DNA from: Thermoprotei archaeon
GTDB lineage: Archaea; Thermoproteota; Methanomethylicia; Nezhaarchaeales; WYZ-LMO8
Direction: 5' to 3'
NCBI GenBank assembly: GCA_003650865.1
Contig: QMSN01000076.1
Span: forward strand, 1-5,585
Length of the DNA stretch: 5,585 nt
The notes beneath the pieces were generated by a model, which did not search any database, was not told the DNA's origin, and worked only from the letters and a program-made list of their open reading frames with translations. Below are positions 1 through 5,072 of this stretch, one piece after another. The position numbers and the translations under genes are program-made. How positions within the stretch are numbered: the stretch's first letter is position 1; every line of letters starts with the position of its first letter.

Positions 1-392
1 ATGAGCTTAGGCTCTAAGCCTCGCTTTAAGCATGCCTCAGCGAAGGCCTTTGACCCCCTTGAAAGTGATTCCAGAGTTGGCCTTTGTGGGTTTAAGAGTT
101 TTAGGGCGGACATCACCACATCATGACTGACGCCCAGCCACCTCAATAGATCGTCAAGGACGCTGGGCTGCACGACGTTGCCCAAGGACACAACAGTTGA
201 GCCACCTAGGCATGTAGCCCTCATGACCTCGACGTCGCCGGGTATGTTGGAGTAAGGAGGGGGTTGAGATGATGGGTCGAACAGGAAGCCCTTCTCGAGC
301 AGTACAACTCTAAACCCCTTTTTCGTCAAACTGTGGGCTACTGTTGATCCTCCAGCACCGCTTCCAATGACCACTACGTCGAACATCCTCAT
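1..392 (-). CDS. FAD-dependent oxidoreductase, GMC-like (N-terminal part, cut by window edge)
   Basis: The frame is open from an ATG at 392 leftward to base 1, giving about 130 residues; the rest lies outside the window. The N-terminus (MRMFDVVVIGSGAGGSTVAH) is a Rossmann FAD-binding motif: GxGxxG at residues 10-15 and the ribose-binding acidic residue E33 in VVLLEKG. Residues 61-72 (CLGGSTVVSLGN) resemble the GGST...N segment of glucose-methanol-choline family flavoproteins, and SKAFAEACLKRGLEPKL fits the helix that follows in archaeal members. Such enzymes oxidise alcohols or other CH-OH donors with FAD; the substrate cannot be told here because the C-terminal catalytic domain is missing. 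No clear Shine-Dalgarno precedes the start, and an internal ATG at 386 is an alternative. FAD binding is near certain. GMC membership is likely, but another FAD family such as a geranylgeranyl-reductase relative is possible. Confidence 0.75.
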   Translation of the reverse strand, partial: MRMFDVVVIGSGAGGSTVAHSLTKKGFRVVLLEKGFLFDPSSQPPPYSNIPGDVEVMRATCLGGSTVVSLGNVVQPSVLDDLLRWLGVSHDVVMSALKLLNPQRPTLESLSRGSKAFAEACLKRGLEPKL

Positions 393-418
393 CCACAGTA
401 ACAGCTTAAGGCTTGGCG

Positions 419-431
419 GGCTATATAAGGG
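419..431. promoter_or_regulatory. Near-symmetric TATA element in the divergent oxidoreductase/DHS promoter
   Basis: CTATATAAGG on the plus strand reads CCTTATATAG on the minus strand, so the box can be read both ways. For the leftward oxidoreductase, a start site about 26 nt from its centre falls near 399, leaving a leader of only ~7 nt before the ATG at 392, which fits well. For the rightward DHS-family gene the same box would place the start near 450, inside the coding region. That gene may therefore use the weaker GCTTAAGG at 404-411 instead. The assignment is inferred from spacing only. Confidence 0.45.
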
Positions 432-442
432 GTGGTGAGAGC

Positions 443-1351
443 ATGGAGCTCGTGGAGGACCTAGAGCTCACTAGTGACGTTAAGAGGCTCGTCAAGTCCA
501 TGGCCAAGACCTCCTTTAACGCCAGGAGGTTAGGAGAGGCCCTTGAGATACTTGAGCATGTCGTGAACGAGTGTGAGCTTAGAGTTCTCTCGCTGGCAGG
601 TGCTGTAACCCCATCAGGCTTCAGGAGGCTTGTAGGTGAAGCCCTCAGGAGGCGCTGGTTTAACGTATTAATCACTACTGGAGCCAACATCACCCACGAC
701 CTATTGGTGGCGTTTGGAGGTGGCCATTACAGGATTCCTCTGGAGTTCGATGACCGCTTGCTCAAGGGGCATGGCGTCTGCAGGATTTACGACATAGCTG
801 CACGAGTTCAAGACTTTGAGCTCCTCGAGAAGGAGTTGCGTTTAGTGCTCGAGGATGTTAAGGATGGCGTTTACTCGACTCATGAACTCATCAAGCTCAT
901 AGGGTTAAAGCTGAGGGATGAAGGCTCCCTCGTGAGAAGCGCGGCTGTAAGCGGTGCTGTTGTGATAGTACCTGCGTTCTACGATTCTATACTGGGCGTC
1001 CAAGTTTGGAGCCTAACTCAAACTCGTAACTTTCGAGTCGTGGAGGATCTGGACCTAAGCTTCTTGATCAACGCACAATTCGACATGAAGAAGAAGAGGG
1101 CCAAGACGGGGATCTTAATTGTGGGTGGAGGCGTTCCAAAGAACTTTGCTCTTCAGTCAGCTCTCGTGGCTGGCAAGCCCTTCGACTACGCAGTTCAGAT
1201 AACAATAGACCCACCGCACTACGGAGGGTTGTCGGGGGCTACCTTAAGCGAGGCTGTTAGCTGGGGGAAAGTGGAGGGCGGAGGTAGGCACTGCACGGTG
1301 TACTGCGACTTCACCATAGCTCTGCCGCTGTTATTCTCCGCATTAGCTTAG
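443..1351 (+). CDS. Deoxyhypusine synthase family protein
   Basis: Member of the deoxyhypusine synthase (DHS) family, which transfers an aminobutyl group from a polyamine to a lysine (of archaeal IF5A in true DHS) using NAD. The protein has 302 residues from the ATG at 443. I chose this over the upstream TTG at 413 because GGTGGTGA (431-438) sits 4 nt before it and the 413 start would run through the TATA element. In order: TSFNARRLGEALEIL near residue 25; the NAD-site segment NVLITTGANITHDLL around 74-88; VPAFYDSILG around 176-185; GGGVPKNFALQ at 228-238; and GGLSGATLSEAVSWGK ending at K276. K276 aligns with the catalytic lysine of human DHS (Lys329), and the nearby Glu and Trp are kept. The spermidine-site residues corresponding to human His288, Asp243 and Asp316 appear as Asn, Val and Leu. 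It may thus be a DHS-like paralogue, or use another polyamine such as agmatine. Family certain, exact activity less so. Confidence 0.88.
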   Translation: MELVEDLELTSDVKRLVKSMAKTSFNARRLGEALEILEHVVNECELRVLSLAGAVTPSGFRRLVGEALRRRWFNVLITTGANITHDLLVAFGGGHYRIPLEFDDRLLKGHGVCRIYDIAARVQDFELLEKELRLVLEDVKDGVYSTHELIKLIGLKLRDEGSLVRSAAVSGAVVIVPAFYDSILGVQVWSLTQTRNFRVVEDLDLSFLINAQFDMKKKRAKTGILIVGGGVPKNFALQSALVAGKPFDYAVQITIDPPHYGGLSGATLSEAVSWGKVEGGGRHCTVYCDFTIALPLLFSALA

Positions 1352-1434
1352 CGGGGCTCCGATCTGGTGTCACCTTTCACCAAGTCAACAATACCTGCCC
1401 TCTTCATTGCCCCACCTATACAGTCGAGGAGCCC

Positions 1435-1442
1435 TTTTTTAT
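1435..1442 (+). terminator. T-run, possible terminator of the DHS-family transcript or pyrF core promoter
   Basis: TTTTTTAT lies 84 nt after the DHS-family stop and 36 nt before the pyrF start. Archaeal RNA polymerases terminate at such U-runs without needing a hairpin, so this could end the upstream transcript. The same T/A-rich stretch is also the best TATA candidate for pyrF: a start site ~26 nt on (about 1465) would fall at the edge of the pyrF ribosome binding site. The two roles cannot be told apart from sequence. Confidence 0.35.
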
Positions 1443-1477
1443 CTCGTTTACGCTGATTCTCTCAAGGGGAGGGCTTT

Positions 1478-2221
1478 GTGAAGTTCAAACAAATGATCGA
1501 GGAGGCTTCCGAGGCCAATAGGTCTAGGATCGTCTTAGCATTAGACTTAAAGGGAGGAGGCTTGTTGGAGAGGGCGCTCAAGATACTTAGGGATGTTCAT
1601 GAACACGTATGTTGCATTAAGCTAAATAAGCACCTGGTGTTACCCCTTGGAGTTAGAGGTATCGTGGAGCTGGTGTTTCAAGCCCACGACTACCATCTTC
1701 CAGTAATAATGGATTGCAAGACCAGTGATATAGGCAGTACAAACGAGGTGGAGGTGAAGGCGTATTTTGAAGCTGGCTTCGACGCCGTCACAGCCATGCC
1801 CTTACCCGGCTGGACCGATGGACTTGAAGCCGTATTTAAAGCTGCAAGGGGTGAGGGTAAAGGTGTCCTCCTAGTGACGTACATGAGCCACAGGGGGGCA
1901 AGTGAGCTCTTCGAGATTACCGTGTACAATCCTGAGCTCAAGGTGTTCGAGGAGCTCTACAAGGTCTTCTCGAGGAAGGCTCTGAGCTGGGGAGCTGATG
2001 GCGTAGTAGTGGGGGCTACTAGACCCAATATCATAAGGAGTGTTAAGGAGCTCGTGGATGAGGTGCCGATATTCTCTCCAGGAGCTATAACTCAGGGTGG
2101 AAGCGTGGAGGAGGCCATCAAGGCAGGGGCGTCCTACGTGATAGTGGGTAGAGCCATATGCGAGAGCTCAGATCCTAAAGCTCAAGCGGAGCGTGTAAAG
2201 GCTTTGGTTAAGCGATCCTAG
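1478..2221 (+). CDS. pyrF: Orotidine 5'-phosphate decarboxylase
   Basis: Catalyses the last step of de novo UMP synthesis, decarboxylating OMP to UMP in the cytoplasm. The 247-residue protein shows the TIM-barrel OMPDC signature: IVLALDL with D23, CIKLN with K48, and the catalytic block MDCKTSDIG giving D79, K81 and D84. Together these make the K-D-K-D active-site array. MSHRGA at 136-141, GVVVGATRP at 175-183, and the phosphate-binding SPGAITQGG (Q206) and VIVGRAI (R225) complete it. The start is a GTG preceded by GGGGAGGG with 4 nt spacing. At 247 residues it is somewhat longer than many archaeal homologues (roughly 210-230); part of the extra length lies between MSHRGA and GVVVGATRP. The 3' end overlaps the convergent KaiC-like gene by 14 bp. 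The partner gene pyrE lies about 2.8 kb downstream on the other strand, so the two are not co-transcribed. Confidence 0.95.
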   Translation: MKFKQMIEEASEANRSRIVLALDLKGGGLLERALKILRDVHEHVCCIKLNKHLVLPLGVRGIVELVFQAHDYHLPVIMDCKTSDIGSTNEVEVKAYFEAGFDAVTAMPLPGWTDGLEAVFKAARGEGKGVLLVTYMSHRGASELFEITVYNPELKVFEELYKVFSRKALSWGADGVVVGATRPNIIRSVKELVDEVPIFSPGAITQGGSVEEAIKAGASYVIVGRAICESSDPKAQAERVKALVKRS

Positions 2222-2873
2222 TGACAGTCTCGAAGACTATGCCAGTCCTAGTTATGCTAAAGGGCACTATTAAGCCTTGGTGAGGTCTTCTCTTGCTCTT
2301 AACAACCTTGAGGTACCTCACGTAGCTGTTGCCGGACTCCTTGTAGGACACCTTGATGACCATGTCGGCCATGTTCCTTATGATGCTGAGCTGCCTAGGT
2401 ACATGCATAGCTGGAATTACTATGAGGAAGTGTAGGCCACCACCCACCCTCGAGGCATCTTTGAAGTCGCTTATCAGCTGCATAAGCTCCCTATCATCTT
2501 TACATAAGCTGTTGACGAGTGTTGAGAACGTGTCTACGCAGGTCCAGTCTCCCTCCTCGATCCTCTTAAGGTACTCGTTAAAGGACTCGCCTAGAGGCTT
2601 GTCCTCTCTCCCCATGAAGAACCACACGCCTGAAGCCTCGAAGGCGTATATGCGGAGCCCTAGAGATGACATGGAGTCCCTCACGTCGTCGTAGTCCTCG
2701 TCCAGCACGAAGTAAGTCGACCTCTCACCCAGCGTAGATCTACTTGAGAGTATGACCCTAGCGACCAAGTTGGCGTAGGATAAGGGGCTTCCCTCAAGCA
2801 TTATCAGCGACCCTGCAGGTACCCCCCTGAGCTCATCGTCTATGCTTGGAATGTTCATTCGGAGAAGGCTCAT
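2208..2873 (-). CDS. KaiC/RadA-like RecA-superfamily protein with degenerate Walker A
   Basis: About 221 residues with the layout of a single KaiC-type RecA fold. The entry segment (IPSIDDELRGVPAGSLIMLEG) precedes what should be the P-loop. A Walker-B-like strand WTCVDTFSTLVNSL comes next, then a strand HFLIVIPAMHVP, and the typical KaiC/RadA ending: MADMVIKV, VRYLKVVKSKRRPHQ, and FSITRTGIVFET. Where KaiC proteins have GxxGxGK(S/T), this one reads GSPLSYANL, so the nucleotide-binding glycine, lysine and Ser/Thr are gone. ATP hydrolysis by the usual mechanism is therefore unlikely, and the role may be regulatory or structural. It appears to be the third gene of a unit with trmI, about 31 nt after trmI ends. 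I took the ATG at 2873 because TAGGTGG sits just before it; a GTG at 2879 is the alternative. The fold is well supported; the function is unknown. Confidence 0.8.
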   Translation of the reverse strand: MSLLRMNIPSIDDELRGVPAGSLIMLEGSPLSYANLVARVILSSRSTLGERSTYFVLDEDYDDVRDSMSSLGLRIYAFEASGVWFFMGREDKPLGESFNEYLKRIEEGDWTCVDTFSTLVNSLCKDDRELMQLISDFKDASRVGGGLHFLIVIPAMHVPRQLSIIRNMADMVIKVSYKESGNSYVRYLKVVKSKRRPHQGLIVPFSITRTGIVFETVTRIA

Positions 2874-2904
2874 AGCCACCTACAAATCATCTACAACTTC
2901 TCTG

Positions 2905-3687
2905 TTAAAGAGATTTCCGCGCAAAGGTTACGTAGCCCGTGTGCCCTATCATCAAGGTGAAGGGCCTAACAGCTCCCTCCTCAACCTTTATCTCCCTCAG
3001 CAGGAGCTCGTAGACCCTCACGTCGACGAAGCCCCTCCTCCTGAGCGCCAGCACGGTCTTCTCAACTTGGTTTATGGTGGGGCTGAAGCTGGCGAAGAAG
3101 CCGCCGCCCTTAAGGGCTTGATAGGCGTGCTCCACCACAAGCCAAGGAGCAGCCATATCTAAGACGACAGCGTCTACATCCTCCTCATCTATGCCCTGCG
3201 TGATGTCCTTAAGCTTCAGCACGACGTAATCCATCAAGCCAGCTCTCTCTATGTTTCTCCTAGCAACCTCCTGAAACTTGGGGTTTATCTCGTAGCTATA
3301 GACGACCCCCGGCTTAACGAAGTACGCCAATGCACAAGTCAGAGCTCCACTACCAGTCCCAGCCTCAACCACCCTCATACCTGAGGTTAAGCCCAGCCTG
3401 AACACCATGAGAGCCATGTCCTTAGGGTATATGACTTGAGTCCTCCTAGCAACCTTCAAAACGTAATCCCATAAAGTCGGCTGTAGAACCACGAAGTCCA
3501 CCCCAACATTCGACTTCACCCTCGAGCCGTAGCTGGCTCCAACTACAGAGTCCATGTCCACGTAACCCCTATGGGTGTGAAGCTTGGAGCCCCTCCTAGC
3601 CTTAACCATGTACTTGCGCTTCTCGTCGAGGTACAGCATAACGTCAGAGTTTTCCTCGACAACCCTTCCCCTTGAGGTTAAAGCCAT
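2905..3687 (-). CDS. trmI: tRNA (adenine-N1)-methyltransferase, TrmI family
   Basis: SAM-dependent enzyme that methylates N1 of adenine 58 (in some archaea also 57) in the tRNA T-loop, a modification linked to thermal stability of tRNA. Residue numbers here count from the GTG at 3696 (263 aa). A small beta-rich N-terminal domain (about 1-65) precedes LQPTLWDYVL (71-80) and TQVIYPKD (86-93). SAM motif I is VVEAGTGSGALT (109-120), SYEIN (134-138) is the acidic ribose contact, DITQGI follows at 164-169, and VLDMAAPW (178-185) is the catalytic motif. PTINQV, RPFTLMIGHTGYV and the final AR are also family hallmarks. Three starts are possible: GTG 3696, GTG 3693 and ATG 3687. I prefer the ATG at 3687 (260 aa) because GGTG lies 3 nt ahead of it. 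The stop of the upstream coiled-coil gene ends at 3696, so the two genes are very probably translationally coupled. Confidence 0.93.
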   Translation of the reverse strand: MALTSRGRVVEENSDVMLYLDEKRKYMVKARRGSKLHTHRGYVDMDSVVGASYGSRVKSNVGVDFVVLQPTLWDYVLKVARRTQVIYPKDMALMVFRLGLTSGMRVVEAGTGSGALTCALAYFVKPGVVYSYEINPKFQEVARRNIERAGLMDYVVLKLKDITQGIDEEDVDAVVLDMAAPWLVVEHAYQALKGGGFFASFSPTINQVEKTVLALRRRGFVDVRVYELLLREIKVEEGAVRPFTLMIGHTGYVTFARKSL

Positions 3688-3695
3688 AAGCACCA

Positions 3696-3905
3696 CTACT
3701 TCGTAATTCCAAGGCGCTCCTCAATCCTAGATAGCCTAGCCTTAACCTCCTCGAGATCCCTCTTAATAGCAGCTAAGAGAGGGATTATATCGTTTACCAT
3801 GAGGAGGCCCTGCGATGACGGCAGAACAAGCTCTCTAAGCGATAAAAGCTCACCGAGCTTCCTATTCTCCAATCTAGACACCAATAATCGTATAGGGAGA
3901 GACAA
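3696..3905 (-). CDS. Small coiled-coil protein upstream of trmI
   Basis: Up to 69 residues, with no family that I recognise. The C-terminal half is a convincing amphipathic coiled coil: I41, L44, I47, L51, V54, L58, I61 and L65 follow 3/4 heptad spacing within a charged Lys/Glu/Arg helix. The N-terminal half is Leu/Arg-rich (LENRKLGELLSLRELVLP). The stop TAG shares its last base with the first possible trmI start codon, which supports a real co-translated gene. The 5' end is uncertain. The longest form begins with a TTG at 3905 that has no ribosome binding site, while a TTG at 3884 or GTG at 3881 would sit about 26 nt downstream of a T-rich TTAGTTTTTAG and could be leaderless starts. It might form oligomers or act as a TrmI partner, but that is inference from position alone. 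Confidence 0.6.
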   Translation of the reverse strand: MSLPIRLLVSRLENRKLGELLSLRELVLPSSQGLLMVNDIIPLLAAIKRDLEEVKARLSRIEERLGITK

Positions 3906-3917
3906 CTAAAAACTAAG
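3906..3917 (-). promoter_or_regulatory. Possible TATA box for the coiled-coil/trmI/KaiC-like unit
   Basis: On the minus strand this reads CTTAGTTTTTAG, the only A/T-rich stretch in the 29-bp gap between the coiled-coil gene and the divergent signal peptidase gene. A start site ~26 nt downstream falls near 3884-3881, where TTG and GTG codons could serve as leaderless starts. The match to the archaeal TATA consensus is weak. Confidence 0.3.
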
Positions 3918-3923
3918 CGACAG

Positions 3924-3929
3924 AGGAGG
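3924..3929 (+). promoter_or_regulatory. Strong Shine-Dalgarno of the signal peptidase gene
   Basis: AGGAGG followed by more G residues, 5 nt before the ATG at 3935. This fixes the start of the signal peptidase and contrasts with the divergent coiled-coil gene, which has no visible ribosome binding site. Confidence 0.7.
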
Positions 3930-3934
3930 GGGAC

Positions 3935-4474
3935 ATGGCGAAGCTCAGAAAGGAGTTTATCCTGCTCATAGTAGTCCTAGCCGCCGTGATAGGCTTCAAC
4001 GAGGGGATAAAGGTAGTCGCAGGAACTCCAGTACCTCTAGCTATAGTTGAGGGCAACAGCATGATCCCGACGTTCCATGATGGTGACATAATACTCGTCG
4101 TGGGCGTAAAGCCCTCAGACCTCAAGGTTGACGACATCATAATATACGAGACAACCACGAAGCTTGTGGTGCATAGGATCATAGAGATCAAGGTGCACGA
4201 GGGGAAGTATTACTTCAAGACCCAAGGCGACAACAATCCAACACCAGACCCTTGGCTTGTACCTGAAGATAAGGTGCTCGGCAAGGTTGTTGGAGTCATA
4301 ATTCCGAGAATTGGCGTCGTATTGAAGTTCCTGATGCCCTACAGGTACGTCATAGTCGCAGCGCTGGTAGTGCTAGCAGTCGTAGTTGCCTTCTGGCCCT
4401 CCAAGAAGGAAGAGGAGAGCGAGAGAAGCCGCTCAAAGAAGAAAAAGGTTAAGTTTAAAAAGGGCTTTAAATAG
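3935..4474 (+). CDS. Signal peptidase I, archaeal/ER type (S26B)
   Basis: Membrane-anchored serine protease that cuts signal peptides from proteins exported through Sec. The 179-residue protein has an N-terminal membrane anchor (about 7-28), then the catalytic serine box VEGNSMIPTF with S42, the VVHRI box with H80, and TQGDNNPTPDPWLV with D99 and D105. A histidine in place of the bacterial lysine marks the Ser-His-Asp type found in archaea and the eukaryotic ER. DKVLGKVVGVIIPRIG (112-127) is the usual following strand. A second hydrophobic helix (about 137-154) anchors the C-terminus, which ends in a highly charged tail with a run of lysines (KKEEESERSRSKKKKVKF) probably in the cytoplasm. The ATG is placed 5 nt after AGGAGG. 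The last codons carry the TATA box of the next gene, tbp. Confidence 0.93.
   Translation: MAKLRKEFILLIVVLAAVIGFNEGIKVVAGTPVPLAIVEGNSMIPTFHDGDIILVVGVKPSDLKVDDIIIYETTTKLVVHRIIEIKVHEGKYYFKTQGDNNPTPDPWLVPEDKVLGKVVGVIIPRIGVVLKFLMPYRYVIVAALVVLAVVVAFWPSKKEEESERSRSKKKKVKFKKGFK
4465..4473 (+). promoter_or_regulatory. TATA box of the tbp promoter
   Basis: CTTTAAATA preceded by a purine-rich AAAAAGGG (4457-4464) that fits a BRE for TFB. The predicted start site about 26 nt from the centre is near 4495, giving a leader of ~20 nt that contains the tbp ribosome binding site. The element lies in the 3' end of the signal peptidase gene, and the stop TAG (4472-4474) overlaps its last bases. Confidence 0.7.
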
Positions 4475-4495
4475 CTTTAACTCACGAAGGTGAAG

Positions 4496-4502
4496 CCTTT
4501 TT
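4496..4502 (+). terminator. T-run between signal peptidase and tbp
   Basis: A CCTTTTTA stretch lies 22 nt after the signal peptidase stop and could terminate its transcript. It coincides with the predicted tbp start site, so termination of one gene and initiation of the next would overlap. Five Ts is short for an archaeal terminator, so read-through into tbp is also likely. Confidence 0.3.
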
Positions 4503-4503
4503 A

Positions 4504-4509
4504 GGTGAT
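4504..4509 (+). promoter_or_regulatory. Ribosome binding site of tbp, deciding a TTG start
   Basis: GGTGAT lies 5 nt before the TTG at 4515. An ATG at 4510, directly after the site, is in another frame and stops after nine codons, so the TTG is the only start giving full-length TBP (MAKPKYKIENVV). Confidence 0.6.
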
Positions 4510-4514
4510 ATGCT

Positions 4515-5072
4515 TTGGCGAAGCCCAAGTATAAGATAGAGAACGTCGTAGCTTCAGTAACCCTCAATCAGACCATAGACCTCAACGCCATAGCTGGAGC
4601 GGTCTTCAGAGCTGAGTACAATCCAGATCAGTTTCCAGGATTAGTGTATAGGCTTGACAGGCCGAAGACAGCTACGCTGATCTTTAGCTCGGGCAAAATG
4701 GTGTGTACAGGAGGTAAGTCCGAGAGGGACGTGTATAGAGTCGTCAGGAAGATAATTCAGGAGTTAAGAGCCCACAAGATAGTGATCGTGGGGGAGCCCA
4801 AGATACAGATACAGAACATAGTTGCTTCAGCCAATTTAAACGCCGAGATAAACCTTGAGAAGGCCGCTTACCTCCTCGAGAACGCTATGTACGAGCCCGA
4901 GCAGTTCCCAGGGCTCATCTATAGGATGGAGGATGAGGGGGTAGTCCTACTACTCTTTAGCTCGGGCAAAATGGTGGTCACAGGGGCTAAGAAGGAGGAG
5001 GATGTCAAGAGGGCTGTGAACAAGATATACGAGAAGCTGAAGGAGCTAGGTGTCCTCTACACTAAGGAGTAG
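4515..5072 (+). CDS. tbp: TATA-box-binding protein (TBP)
   Basis: General transcription factor that binds and bends promoter DNA at the TATA box and recruits TFB and RNA polymerase. The 185-residue protein is the full saddle with two imperfect repeats, about residues 6-90 and 97-181. Each repeat carries its pair of DNA-intercalating phenylalanines: F40 (DQFPGL) and F57 (LIFSSGKM) in the first, F131 (EQFPGL) and F148 (LLFSSGKM) in the second. YEPEQFPGLIYRM around 126-138 is the second stirrup that meets TFB. There is no acidic C-terminal tail of the kind seen in some euryarchaeal TBPs; the protein ends GVLYTKE. Translation begins at TTG, set by GGTGAT 5 nt upstream. The gene has its own canonical TATA box (4465-4473), so TBP concentration could feed back on its own transcription. 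The 3' end overlaps the convergent pyrE by 27 bp. Confidence 0.97.
   Translation: MAKPKYKIENVVASVTLNQTIDLNAIAGAVFRAEYNPDQFPGLVYRLDRPKTATLIFSSGKMVCTGGKSERDVYRVVRKIIQELRAHKIVIVGEPKIQIQNIVASANLNAEINLEKAAYLLENAMYEPEQFPGLIYRMEDEGVVLLLFSSGKMVVTGAKKEEDVKRAVNKIYEKLKELGVLYTKE

Noticed and set aside
413..442. A ten-residue N-terminal extension of the DHS-family protein from a TTG at 413.
   Set aside because: It would translate across the TATA element and lacks a ribosome binding site, whereas the ATG at 443 has a good one.
1348..1407. A 19-codon minus-strand frame with ATG and a GGTGGGG just upstream, ending against the DHS-family stop.
   Set aside because: It is too short to judge, has no recognisable sequence, and lies in a spacer where G-rich ribosome-site look-alikes are common. 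It could be real only if conserved in relatives.
1352..1477. Possible C/D box or other small RNA in the spacer.
   Set aside because: A CTGA is present but no C box (RUGAUGA) lies at a suitable distance, and there is no extended stem.
2842..3162. Open frame on the plus strand opposite the KaiC-like and trmI genes.
   Set aside because: It is antisense to two well-supported genes and its translation resembles no protein; it is a shadow of their coding.
3913..4191. Minus-strand open frame opposite the signal peptidase gene.
   Set aside because: It lies antisense to a gene with all catalytic motifs and has Met/Ser/Thr-rich shadow composition.
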